Origin: CAZMRF01 sp964568735
GTDB lineage: Bacteria > Acidobacteriota > Polarisedimenticolia > JACPZX01
Reading direction: 5' to 3'
Assembly: GCA_964568735.1 (NCBI GenBank)
Contig: CAZMRF010000061.1
Span: forward strand, 1-31,131
DNA: 31,131 bases
The position numbers and the translations under genes were made by a program. The notes beneath the pieces were generated by a model. That model made no database searches. It worked only from the letters and a program-made list of their open reading frames with translations, and was not told the origin of the DNA. Of the stretch, positions 23,233 through 31,082 are shown in pieces. Every line of letters begins with the position of its first letter. The first letter of the stretch is position 1.

Positions 23233-25011
23233 CTAGGGCTCCAAGCGGCCCTGCACCAGCCCCGTGACGCGGAAGTCGAGGGGCGGGATCTTCCCTGAGC
23301 CCGCGAAGATTACCCTCACAGGAGGGGAGCATCGGAGCTGGATGCCTGCCGGGCCGACGACCACGACGCGGTACCTGCCCGGTGGAGCCTCCTGCAGCGA
23401 GAAAACCCCGTCGGCGTCCGGGGTGATCCTCGCGTGCTCGCGAAGGACCGCATCGGGGCCGTAGAAGACGACCGCCTCGACGAGGCCCAGCTCTCCCGTG
23501 ATCCGTCCCGAAATCAAGCCCGAGGCGGCATCGGCATCGGGGTCTGCGGGCTGGGCGGGCTCCGGCATCAGGATGGGCTCGGCGGGTGACTTTGCGGAGG
23601 TCGGGCCGGCGGCCGGCGCGGATTGACCGCCGCTCTCAGGGGCCGCGCCGTGGTCGCCGACCGGATCGGCAGGGGGGACTGGAGGGACGGTCGCGAGTCC
23701 TCCTGCCTTCGGTTCGCTCCCGGTCGCGCCCGGATTGTTCGGGGCGATCGGGACAGCCGCCGTCCCTGAGCTTCGTGGCCCGGCGGGTGGCGGGCTCGCC
23801 GGAGGCGACACGGCTCCCGCATCGTGAGGCCCGGGGGAGGGGGCGCTCGAGGCAGGCGGCTGCTCGATGGAGGCGACACTCTCCCTCCCGGCGGCCCCCC
23901 GGTCCGGAGGCTCGTGGAGCATCTCGAAGACCCGTTCGGCATAGACCTGGAAGAGCACGAGGGTGTCGCGATCGGGGTGATAGATCACCGCAGCGACCTC
24001 CGGCACCTGCTTGATGTCAGTCACCTCCCCGCGCTCCAGGTCCACCGTGGCGAGGCGCGTGCCGCGCGCGTCGAGGACGACGGCTTCGCTCGTCCTGTCG
24101 TTCACGTCCAGGTGGCGGCCGATGTAGGGCAGCTCGACGACGAGGATCGCATCGTCGTCGGCCGCCGTGCCCGGAGTCCGATCACGGCCGGGGAGGTTGT
24201 CAGGGTTCAGGAGCGCCAGCTCCGAGTCCCGGATCGCCACGATGGCGCCGGCCGTTCCGAGCGGCTCGACGAGCAGGTTCCGCCCCGGCGAGCGGAGCAT
24301 CCACGAAGAGCGCAGGGGGCGCGTCGAGAAGCTCCGTATGGAATCGTCCAGGGCCACGTAGAGCCGGTCGCCCGCCGCGGAGAGCGTGGCCGAGTGCACC
24401 GTGCCGTCGTGCGTCAGCGCGGCCTCCACCTTCGCCGTGGCGAGGTCGACCGATCGCAGCGTCCATCGGCCCATCCTGTCCGGGTCCTCGCCGCGCCCCC
24501 TCGCGGCAGCGCTGGTGATCACGTAGGCGCGACCTTCGCCAGGCGCGACCAGGAGCGCGACCGGCTCTCCCGGGATCCGCAGCTCGAGCAGGCTGAGGCC
24601 GTCGTCGCCGCGCACGACGTGGAGGGTCGTCTCGTCGGTACCGGGTCCCGCGACCGCGATGAGAACCACGGGCGCTTCCCCTTGCGTTGGTGGAATGCCC
24701 GCGCGGCGTCTCGGCAGCGCGGAGATGCCCATCGGATCGAGGGCGATCATGCGGACGGGCTCGGCGGGTGCATCCCACTCGTGCCGCCGCCCTCCCACGA
24801 GGTCGTAGACGATCACACGCCCGTTGCGCAGCGCGAGCGCGGCCCATCGGCCCTCGGTGACCGATTCGATGACCCGCCTCGCCTCCAACTCCTGGGACTC
24901 GGGCTCGTCGGGCTCCGCCCGCGGCCCGGGAGCGGCGGTCAGGAGAGCGAAGAGAAGACAGGCGGCAAGCCTGGCGGGGAGCACTCGATGGGGGCGAAAG
25001 GCCTCGAGCAT
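23233..25011 (-). CDS. Exported propeller-like protein with carboxypeptidase-regulatory-like domain
   Basis: This protein of about 592 residues has a signal peptide (RLAACLLFALLTAAPGPRA, cleavage probable after the Ala of PRA). Residues about 35-340 consist of repeated short beta segments with phrases such as RWTLRSVDLATAKV, VHSATLSAAGDRLYVALDD and RLATVDLERGEV, resembling a YVTN/WD-like beta-propeller. A Pro/Ala/Gly-rich low-complexity linker of some 120 residues follows. The last 90 residues (SGRITGELG, PDADGVFSLQEAPPGRYRVVVVG) look like a carboxypeptidase-regulatory-like beta-sandwich. ATG 25011 places the signal peptide correctly; an earlier ATG at 25074 does not. Function is unknown, perhaps a surface or periplasmic binding protein. 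It is divergent from the DUF4097 lipoprotein gene. Confidence 0.78.
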   Translation of the reverse strand: MLEAFRPHRVLPARLAACLLFALLTAAPGPRAEPDEPESQELEARRVIESVTEGRWAALALRNGRVIVYDLVGGRRHEWDAPAEPVRMIALDPMGISALPRRRAGIPPTQGEAPVVLIAVAGPGTDETTLHVVRGDDGLSLLELRIPGEPVALLVAPGEGRAYVITSAAARGRGEDPDRMGRWTLRSVDLATAKVEAALTHDGTVHSATLSAAGDRLYVALDDSIRSFSTRPLRSSWMLRSPGRNLLVEPLGTAGAIVAIRDSELALLNPDNLPGRDRTPGTAADDDAILVVELPYIGRHLDVNDRTSEAVVLDARGTRLATVDLERGEVTDIKQVPEVAAVIYHPDRDTLVLFQVYAERVFEMLHEPPDRGAAGRESVASIEQPPASSAPSPGPHDAGAVSPPASPPPAGPRSSGTAAVPIAPNNPGATGSEPKAGGLATVPPVPPADPVGDHGAAPESGGQSAPAAGPTSAKSPAEPILMPEPAQPADPDADAASGLISGRITGELGLVEAVVFYGPDAVLREHARITPDADGVFSLQEAPPGRYRVVVVGPAGIQLRCSPPVRVIFAGSGKIPPLDFRVTGLVQGRLEP

Positions 25012-25121
25012 GCGCGATTGAGGGCGGCCGGGGCGGACTCTCCCGAGGTTAGCGGCGCCCCCGGCAACTATCAATCCGCTCGCTCCTGCTCCCGCGTCGG
25101 GACTTCTCCCCTGGGACGCGG

Positions 25122-25135
25122 AGGATCGCGATCCT
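25122..25135. promoter_or_regulatory. Perfect 14-bp palindrome in a divergent promoter region
   Basis: AGGATCGCGATCCT is a perfect palindrome in the 256-bp spacer between two divergent exported-protein genes. It is a candidate operator for a dimeric regulator, but could occur by chance. Confidence 0.3.
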
Positions 25136-25183
25136 TCCTTGAGGCATCATGGACCTCCCGCCGGGCGGCTGGATGGGTGAGGG

Positions 25184-25189
25184 ATTCTA
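25184..25189 (-). promoter_or_regulatory. Candidate -10 box upstream of the propeller-like gene
   Basis: The minus strand reads TAGAAT, five of six consensus matches, about 173 nt upstream of ATG 25011. It fits the TAGAxT pattern seen elsewhere in the window; the -35 is poor. Confidence 0.3.
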
Positions 25190-25267
25190 CCGCGGCGGCT
25201 GCTACGGGGGGAACCCGGCCGGCCGGGCCCCCGTAAAGTTTTGGTGTTCCAGACGTGGGAGATTCCA

Positions 25268-26461
25268 ATGCGTGAAGCACCGCCAGCAGCAGCCACCTTC
25301 CTCGCTCTCGTCCTCGCCTCGTGCGCCGCAGGTGAGCACGACGAGCCCGGCGAGCCCGCCGCGGCGAGAGAGCCTGTGGGAGTCACCCGCTCGCTGCGGC
25401 TGGAGGTGAGCTCCTCGAAGGGTCCCTTCCGCGTGGAGAACCTGGCGGGCACTCTCACCGTCCTGCCGGGCTCAGGCGAGACGATCGTGGCCGTGGCCAC
25501 GATCCACGCCGGGAGCGAGGATCTGGCGGCCCTCGTGACCTTCGACGAGACTCCAGGCGAGGAAGGAGTGACCCTGCTGCGCGTGGGCTACCCCGTCGGG
25601 GAGCACACCACCTACCGCTACGGCAAGCCCGAGGAGACCGGCTCGAACTGGGTGAACCTCTTCGGAGGCGGAGGCTCGAACACGGGCTTCCCCTACGCCG
25701 GAGAGCAGGTGCGGGTCTCACGGAGCCGTGGGGTGCCCCTGTGGGCCGATGTCGAGGTGAGGCTCCCGGCCGCTGAGCTGTCGGTCTCCTTTCTGAACGG
25801 TGTGGGTCCGACGCTGGCGCGTGGAGCTGCCGGGGATCTGAAGTTCGTGAGCTACAGCGGCGATCAGACCTTCGAAGACGTCACCGGACCCCTGAGCCTG
25901 GAGCTGAGCTCGGGCAAGGCCTCGGTCCTGCGCCACAAGGGCTCCCTCACCTGCGAGCTGGCCAGTGGCGAGATCGTGGTCGAGGACTCCGAAGGCAGCG
26001 AGCTGGGCTGCTCGTCGCTCTCCGGAGACCTTGCCGTAACGCGGGCCGCTGCGGAGACGATCCGGCTGGAAAGCGCCTCGGGAGACATCTCCGTGGCGGA
26101 GGCCTCGGGGAAGCTCTTGAAGATCTCGACGGCCTCCGGCGATCTCCACGTGGACAAGGCGCGCGTGGAGAATTTCGAGGGCGGCACGGCCTCGGGCGAC
26201 GTCTGGTTCAGCTCCAGTGGGGAGTCCCTGAAGCGGGCGGAGATCAGCACGGCCAATGGTGACGTGACCCTCCTGCTCGGTGCATCGGCGGCCTTCGAAG
26301 CCCGGGCCGATGTGGGGCACGGGAGGATCGAAAACGGCTTCGAGGATGCCCAGCCCATCAAGGAGGGTGAGACCCTTCTCGGCTACCGGAGGGGGGATGG
26401 GCGCATCAGGATCGACATCCGGACGGTCCACGGGAACGTGACGATCGCCCCCCTGAAGTAG
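25268..26461 (+). CDS. DUF4097 family lipoprotein
   Basis: This 397-residue lipoprotein has the signal ATFLALVLASC with a good lipobox. The mature part is a DUF4097-type beta-strand repeat protein: repeated rungs read LASGEIVV, SASGDISV, STASGDLHV, GTASGDVWF and STANGDVTLL, the serial SGD pattern of the family, which folds as a right-handed beta solenoid. Function is not established; in other bacteria such proteins accompany envelope-stress or anti-sigma systems. ATG 25268 has GGGAGA 5 nt upstream and starts just before the signal peptide. The alternative ATG at 25241 adds nine non-signal residues. It lies 79 nt ahead of the kinase-cyclase gene. Confidence 0.88.
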   Translation: MREAPPAAATFLALVLASCAAGEHDEPGEPAAAREPVGVTRSLRLEVSSSKGPFRVENLAGTLTVLPGSGETIVAVATIHAGSEDLAALVTFDETPGEEGVTLLRVGYPVGEHTTYRYGKPEETGSNWVNLFGGGGSNTGFPYAGEQVRVSRSRGVPLWADVEVRLPAAELSVSFLNGVGPTLARGAAGDLKFVSYSGDQTFEDVTGPLSLELSSGKASVLRHKGSLTCELASGEIVVEDSEGSELGCSSLSGDLAVTRAAAETIRLESASGDISVAEASGKLLKISTASGDLHVDKARVENFEGGTASGDVWFSSSGESLKRAEISTANGDVTLLLGASAAFEARADVGHGRIENGFEDAQPIKEGETLLGYRRGDGRIRIDIRTVHGNVTIAPLK

Positions 26462-26540
26462 AAGCTGACCTTGCCTCAGGGCGCGCTCCGCGGTACTCTC
26501 CCCTAACTTCCTGCAATCACTTGGGATCCGTGGGGGAGCC

Positions 26541-28182
26541 ATGCCCGAGATCGCATCGGCCGGCGGCGGAGACCTTCTGGGACACTTCCGCCTCCTCGAG
26601 AAGATCGGGGAGGGCGGGATGGGTGTCGTCCACAAGGCCTGGGACACGCGTCTCGAGAGGGTCGTCGCCTTGAAGCTCGTCCCCCGCGATCTGCTGGGAA
26701 GCGATCGCTCCAGGGCCCGGCTCCTGCGGGAGGCGAAGATCGCCTCCGCGCTCAACCATCCCAACATCGCGACCATCTACGGGCTCGAGGAGGCCGACGG
26801 CCGCGACCTCATCGTCATGGAGTACGTGCAGGGCCCCACCCTGCGCCAGCGGCTCCGGAACGGACCCATGGAGATCCGGGACGTGATGGATGCCGCCCTT
26901 CCCGTGGCCGACGCGCTGGCGGAGGCTCACGCCCAGGGCGTGGTGCATCGCGACATCAAGCCCGACAACATCATCCTGAGCCCCCGCGGCCACCCCAAGG
27001 TCATGGACTTCGGGCTCGCGAAGCTCATGAAGACGCACCGCGACCGTGACGAGATCCCCTCCTCGGCCGCCATCACGAAGATCTCGGTGGAGGGGTCCGT
27101 GCTCGGCACCGTGGCCTACATGTCCCCGGAGCAGGCCGCCGGGCGCTCCGTGGATGCCCGTGCCGATGTCTTCTCCTTCGGCGTCGTCCTCTACGAGATG
27201 ATTTCAGGATCTCCGGCCTTCTCGGGCGACTCCGACGTGGACATCCTCTACCAGATCCTCCACGAGACGCCTCGCCCGCTGGCGGAGCTGAATCCCGACG
27301 TGCCGGCGGATCTCATCGCCGTGGTCGAGAGGTGCACGGCGAAGGACCCCGAGGCCAGGTACCAGGACGGGCGCGAGCTGCACCAGGAGATCAAGCGCGC
27401 GCGGATCAGCCTCGACATCCAGCGGGCCCGCACCCTGCACACGCTCTTCTCCGTGTCGAAGGAGATGAACTCCATCCTGGAGCTGGAGCCCCTCCTGGAT
27501 CGGATCGCCACGCTCATCAAGTCGCTCATCGACTACGACGTGCTGGGCATCTACCGCGCCGACATGGGGAAGAACAGGCTCTACTGGCTGGGAGGCTCGG
27601 GCTACGACGCCGATCTGGCGAAGCGCACGGAGACCCTAGCCGACAGGGGGCTGTGCGGGCGCGCGCTGCGCACCGGCGAGCCCGTCAGGGTCGGCGAGGT
27701 GGCGAGCGACCCGGACTACTACGCGCCGCAGGGCGATCCCTTCAGGTCGAACCTCGTCGTGCCGCTCATCCACAAGGACCAGGTGATCGGCTGCGTCAAC
27801 ATGGAGAGCCGGCGGGCGCACTTCTTCACGAACGAGCACGTCATCGTGATGTCCACCCTGGCGGGCGTCATCGCCGTGGCCGTCGAGAACGCACGGCTCT
27901 TCCAGGAGCTGCGCGGGCACGGGCTGGCCCTCGAGATGCTGCACGACATCGGCCGCGAGATCGCCTCCATCCTGGACACCGACTATCTGCTGAACAGGAT
28001 CGGCGAGCTCACGAAGAAGGTCATCGACCATGACCTCTTCGCCATCTTCCTCATCGACGAGAAGTCCCGGACCTGGTCGTGGCGGACCGCGATCGGCTAC
28101 GACCCCGCCTACGTGCGGGACTGCGAGATCAAGGTGGGCGAGGGGCTCATCAGCCGGGCAGCGGAGACGCGGGAGCCGGTCA
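26541..28182 (+). CDS. Ser/Thr kinase-GAF-GAF part of a kinase/GAF/cyclase fusion (5' part, cut by assembly gap)
   Basis: Residues 10-290 form a complete Hanks-type Ser/Thr kinase: Gly loop GEGGMG (23-28), VALK with K45, HRDIKPDN with D138, DFG (156-158), GTVAYMSPEQ and DVFSFGV. GAF1 spans about residues 296-458 (VSKEMNSILELEPLLDRI to VAVAVENARLFQEL). A second GAF begins at about 461 with MLHDIGREIASILDTDYLLNRI and breaks off at V547, where ten N stand for missing sequence. The downstream coding piece at 28193 is the same gene, in a different frame across the N run. No membrane segment is visible, so the protein is likely cytosolic. It probably phosphorylates proteins and couples this to cyclic-nucleotide output. 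Ligands are unknown. Confidence 0.92.
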
Positions 28183-28192
28183 NNNNNNNNNN
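28183..28192. other. Assembly gap (10 N)
   Basis: Ten unresolved bases interrupt the kinase/GAF/cyclase gene. The flanks do not share a reading frame across ten bases and each carries the same point of a GAF repeat, so the run is a placeholder for a larger missing stretch, estimated at about 400 bases. Confidence 0.95.
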
Positions 28193-29218
28193 GCCGCGTT
28201 CGACGTGGAGTTCACGGTCCGCCGGCTCGCCTTCGGCGAGTCGGGCGCCGGCCGGGTCGCGGCGACGCGCCGGCCGGTCATCGTGGACGACGTCGGAGCG
28301 GACCCGGACTACATCGCTCCGCTGACAGTCGACGGGCGGAAGCCCCGCTCGGAGATCGCCGTGCCGCTCGTCGCGCAGGGGGAGGTTCACGGCGCCATGG
28401 TCCTCGAGAGCTTCGAGCCTGGGAGGTTCACGCAGGCCCATGCCCGGCTCCTCTCGGTCCTGGCGAGCCAGGTCGCCGTCGCGCTCGAGAACGCGCAGCT
28501 CTACAGCGAGGTGCAGGATCGGGCGCGCCTGCGCGAGGAGGAGGCCGAGCGGGTCCGGCGCAGGTTCGAGTCCTACGTGACGCCGCACATCGCCGAGCAG
28601 GTCTTCCGCGATCCTCGCGGGCAGCTCCTCTCGGGCGAGCGCCGCCCCGTCACCCTGCTCGTGGCGGACATCCGCGGCTTCACCGCCTTCTCCGAGAAGG
28701 TCCCGCCGGAGGCGGCCGTGGGCTTCCTCCAGGAGTTCTTCTCGGTCATGACGCAGGTGGTCTTCAAGTACGAGGGGACCGTGGACAAGTTCATCGGGGA
28801 TTCGATCATGGCCTTCTACGGCGCCCCCATCGCCCACGACCCGCGTTACGGCCCCTCCGACCCGCAGCGGGCGGTCTATGCCGCCCTCGACATGCGGGAC
28901 GCTTTCGCCCGGCTCCGGGACAAATGGTGGGCGCAGCATGCCGAGCTGGGCAGCCTCGATCTGTCGGTGGGGATCAACACCGGCACGGTGCTCACGGGCA
29001 ACATGGGGTCGGACCGGCGGGTCGAGTACACGGCGCTGGGCACAGCGGTCAACCTGGCCTTCGCGCTCTGCCGCGAGGCGGCGCCGGGGGAGATCCGGAT
29101 CGGTGCGCGCACGCGCGCCCTCGTGAAGGACGATGTCCGGGTCGAGCCGTCGAGCACCCCGGCGCTTCCGGGCGAGCCCGAGTTCCACATCGTCAAAGGG
29201 CTCAAGTACCTGTCCTGA
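28193..29218 (+). CDS. GAF-adenylate/guanylate cyclase part of the same fusion (3' part)
   Basis: The piece starts inside a third GAF domain (GESGAGRVAATRRPVIVDDV to VAVALENAQLYSEV), continues through a charged coiled linker (RARLREEEAERVRRRF), and ends in a class III cyclase catalytic domain. Metal-binding Asp residues lie in LLVADIRGFTAFSEK and DKFIGDSIMAFYG. The purine-binding Lys is in DKFIGD, and Thr of YTALG stands where class IIIa enzymes have Asp. After the conserved Asn of VNLA the usual Arg (N-x3-R) is Ala (NLAFA), so catalysis may be weak or altered. The GINTGTVLTGNMGS segment is typical. The end is the natural C terminus. Whether it makes cAMP or cGMP is open. Confidence 0.9.
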   Translation, partial: AAFDVEFTVRRLAFGESGAGRVAATRRPVIVDDVGADPDYIAPLTVDGRKPRSEIAVPLVAQGEVHGAMVLESFEPGRFTQAHARLLSVLASQVAVALENAQLYSEVQDRARLREEEAERVRRRFESYVTPHIAEQVFRDPRGQLLSGERRPVTLLVADIRGFTAFSEKVPPEAAVGFLQEFFSVMTQVVFKYEGTVDKFIGDSIMAFYGAPIAHDPRYGPSDPQRAVYAALDMRDAFARLRDKWWAQHAELGSLDLSVGINTGTVLTGNMGSDRRVEYTALGTAVNLAFALCREAAPGEIRIGARTRALVKDDVRVEPSSTPALPGEPEFHIVKGLKYLS

Positions 29219-29318
29219 CTCCAGGGCAGAGCCTTGCTCCGCAGGCGCGTCGAAGGGTCGCCCGACGCGACGACTTGCGGCGGCCATGGTCACCATGAAG
29301 GCGCGCGCAGCGCTGCAC

Positions 29319-29324
29319 TAGAAT
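29319..29324 (+). promoter_or_regulatory. Candidate -10 box for the HtrA-type protease gene
   Basis: TAGAAT lies 55 nt before the protease ATG at 29379. The -35 is not obvious. Confidence 0.35.
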
Positions 29325-29378
29325 GGCGGCACCGTATCGTTCCCGCCCTTCCGGGGCAGTCGCGCAGGGAGCTCGACC

Positions 29379-30557
29379 ATGAGAAAGCTGCTCACTCCGA
29401 TCGTTCTCCTCTCGCTCGCCGTGGGCTACATGGCGGGGCTCGCCTGGCCCCTCACGCCGGTCGTGCCCACGGCCGCGTCGGCCCCATCCGCGCCCGTGGA
29501 TGCAGAGGGCGCGGCGCCCGCGGAGGCTGCCACGGATACAGGAGATGGCGGGGCGGCCCCGGGCGGCGGCAGCGAGATTCCCGAGGGGCTCACGAGCGGC
29601 GAGCAGCGCGTGATCGAGGTCTTCCGCAACGCCTCGGACTCGGTCGTCTTTGTCACCAACATCGCCCTGCGAAGGAACTTCTTCTCGCTGGACGTGATGC
29701 AGATTCCCCAGAACACCGGCAGCGGCTTCGTGTGGGACCGGGACGGCCACGTCGTGACCAACTTCCACGTGATCGAAGGGGGGAGGGCCTTCGCGGTGAC
29801 ACTGGCGGACCAGAGCACCTGGGAGGCGGAGGTCGTGGGGGTCGCCCCGGACAAGGACCTGGCCGTTCTGAAGATCGGAGCCCCGCGCGAGAAGCTCGTT
29901 CCCCTGCCCGTGGGAGAGTCCCACAACCTGGCCGTGGGGCAGACGGTCATGGCCGTCGGCAATCCCTTCGGGCTCGATCACACGCTGACCGTGGGCGTCG
30001 TGAGCGCGCTGGGCCGGGAGCTTGAGGCGCCGAACGGCCGATCCATCCGCGACATCATCCAGACCGACGCCGCCATCAACCCCGGCAACTCGGGCGGGCC
30101 GCTCCTCGATTCGAGCGGCCGTCTCATCGGAGTCAACAGCGCCATCTACAGCCCGAGCGGGGCCTCCGCCGGCATCGGCTTCGCGGTGCCCGTGGACACC
30201 GTGGCCCGGCTCGTGCCCCAGCTGATCGAGCATGGCCAGCCGATTCAGCCCGGCATCGGGATCCGGATCCTCCCCGACTCGACCGCGCGGAGGCTGGGAC
30301 TCGAAGGCGTCGTCGTGCGCGACGTCGCTCCCGGAGGGCCTGCGGAGAAAGCCGGCATCGAGGGGCTGGGGCGCGATCGATCGGGCAAGATCCTCCTGGG
30401 CGACGTCATCGTCGCCGTGGACGGGCAGGGCATCCGGGGCTCCGACGATCTGATGCATGCCTTCGAGTCACGCGGCGTAGGGGCCCGGCTCACCGTGACG
30501 CTCGAGCGCGACGGCCGCCGGCGGGATGCCAAGCTGGAGCTGATCTCCCTCGACTAG
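29379..30557 (+). CDS. HtrA/DegP-type periplasmic serine protease with one PDZ domain
   Basis: This 392-residue protein has an N-terminal signal or anchor (KLLTPIVLLSLAVGYMAGLAW) and an Ala/Gly/Pro-rich spacer. Next comes a trypsin-like protease domain with the catalytic triad H130 (VVTNFHVIEG), D160 (DKDLAVLKI) and S238 (NPGNSGGPLL). A single PDZ domain follows from about 293 (GIGIRILP, VVRDVAPGGPAEKAG, GDVIVAVDG). FSLDVMQIPQNTGSGFVWD resembles Deg1-type proteases of plastids and cyanobacteria. The family degrades or refolds damaged envelope proteins. The start has GGGAGCTCGACC upstream of ATG 29379. The stop codon directly meets a mobile-element-like sequence. Confidence 0.95.
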   Translation: MRKLLTPIVLLSLAVGYMAGLAWPLTPVVPTAASAPSAPVDAEGAAPAEAATDTGDGGAAPGGGSEIPEGLTSGEQRVIEVFRNASDSVVFVTNIALRRNFFSLDVMQIPQNTGSGFVWDRDGHVVTNFHVIEGGRAFAVTLADQSTWEAEVVGVAPDKDLAVLKIGAPREKLVPLPVGESHNLAVGQTVMAVGNPFGLDHTLTVGVVSALGRELEAPNGRSIRDIIQTDAAINPGNSGGPLLDSSGRLIGVNSAIYSPSGASAGIGFAVPVDTVARLVPQLIEHGQPIQPGIGIRILPDSTARRLGLEGVVVRDVAPGGPAEKAGIEGLGRDRSGKILLGDVIVAVDGQGIRGSDDLMHAFESRGVGARLTVTLERDGRRRDAKLELISLD

Positions 30558-30635
30558 TGTCCCGTACCCGAAATGACGTTGAGTCCTCGGGCACAAGTCG
30601 AGTCCTCCCCTCGGGCGGTTCCTGGCCCCGAAGAG

Positions 30636-30718
30636 CCCCGGTGGAGGCGCGGGCGACACTCCTCCCCGGGGGCCGTCGTTTGATGCGGCCCCGTCAGTCG
30701 ACACGCCTCCACCCGGGG
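30636..30718. repeat. Nested inverted repeats (structured RNA or element end)
   Basis: CCCCGGTGGAGGCG (30636-30649) pairs with CGCCTCCACCCGGGG (30704-30718) with one bulged base. Inside, GGGGCCG (30669-30675) pairs with CGGCCCC (30686-30692) around a 10-nt loop. A small CGAC/GTCG stem (30654-30657 and 30697-30700) can add to it. The long arm could be a structured RNA, a strong terminator for the protease gene or part of a mobile element. Confidence 0.55.
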
Positions 30719-30747
30719 CCCTGGCGCCATCCAGCCCCTGGTCACAC

Positions 30748-30765
30748 TTTCAATTGTCAAAGAAC
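30748..30765 (-). promoter_or_regulatory. boxA-like antitermination motif
   Basis: The minus strand reads GTTCTTTGACAATTGAAA, close to the rRNA boxA consensus (TGCTCTTTAACAA and TGTTCTTTGAAAA forms). No rRNA gene is nearby on either strand within the window, so it may be a remnant or a chance match. Confidence 0.35.
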
Positions 30766-30832
30766 GACTCCGGTCCGCCCGCTTCGTGAACGATGCGGCC
30801 CGGCGGCCCGCCTGATAGCGGGTCCCATTCGG

Positions 30833-30934
30833 GTGCTTCAACTACGCAGCTTCTCGAGCTACACGGCCTCTCGCACCTCGCGGCTGCCTCAACTACACGG
30901 CCGCCTCGACTAGACAACTGCCTGAACTACTCAG
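30833..30934. repeat. Six degenerate 17-bp tandem repeats
   Basis: Units begin at 30833, 30850, 30867, 30884, 30901 and 30918. The clearest copies are CTGCCTCAACTACACGG (30884-30900) and CTGCCTGAACTACTCAG (30918-30934); the others diverge at several positions. The last unit overlaps the stop codon of the HNH remnant. The period is exactly 17 bases, so the array is not coding. Confidence 0.7.
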
Positions 30935-31082
30935 CCACCCCCGCCACCATGGTCTCACCCTCGTAGACCAGGAAGGGCTCGAGCCCTTCTTCGACTCCGA
31001 ACGACCAGACGAGGTCGTCCGGCGCCTCACCCGTGCAGCGCATGAACCCCTCGTGCAGCAGCCGCTTGTGGTGCTGCGTGCA
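30927..31082 (-). pseudogene. Truncated HNH endonuclease (C-terminal remnant)
   Basis: The minus-strand frame reads 51 codons before a TAG stop: CTQHHKRLLHEGFMRC, then GEAPDDLVWSFGVEEGLEP and a short acidic end. C-x2-HHKRLLHEG is the final Cys/His-His knuckle of HNH endonucleases of the DUF222-associated type. The codon directly upstream of the Cys is TAA, formed by the first TTATGCCG repeat, so the rest of the gene is missing. No start codon or ribosome site exists for the fragment. It looks like a gene cut off by insertion of, or recombination with, another element. Confidence 0.75.

Larger units (their letters stand above)
30558..30832. other. Non-coding, repeat-like stretch after the protease gene
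   Basis: No coding region is supported here. Directly after the protease stop the sequence reads TGTCCCGTACCCGAAATG, which I associate from memory with repeated element ends in environmental genomes. This could not be checked. A nested stem-loop region and a boxA-like motif follow. The composition and motifs differ from the gene-dense rest of the window. Confidence 0.35.

Noticed and set aside
21767..25236. Two long plus-strand frames (489 and 470 codons) opposite the M20 and propeller-like genes
   Set aside because: The minus-strand genes have motifs, signal peptide and start sites; the plus-strand frames have none.
30833..30934. The 17-bp array as a CRISPR
   Set aside because: Units are contiguous with no spacers, too short and too degenerate, and no cas gene is present.
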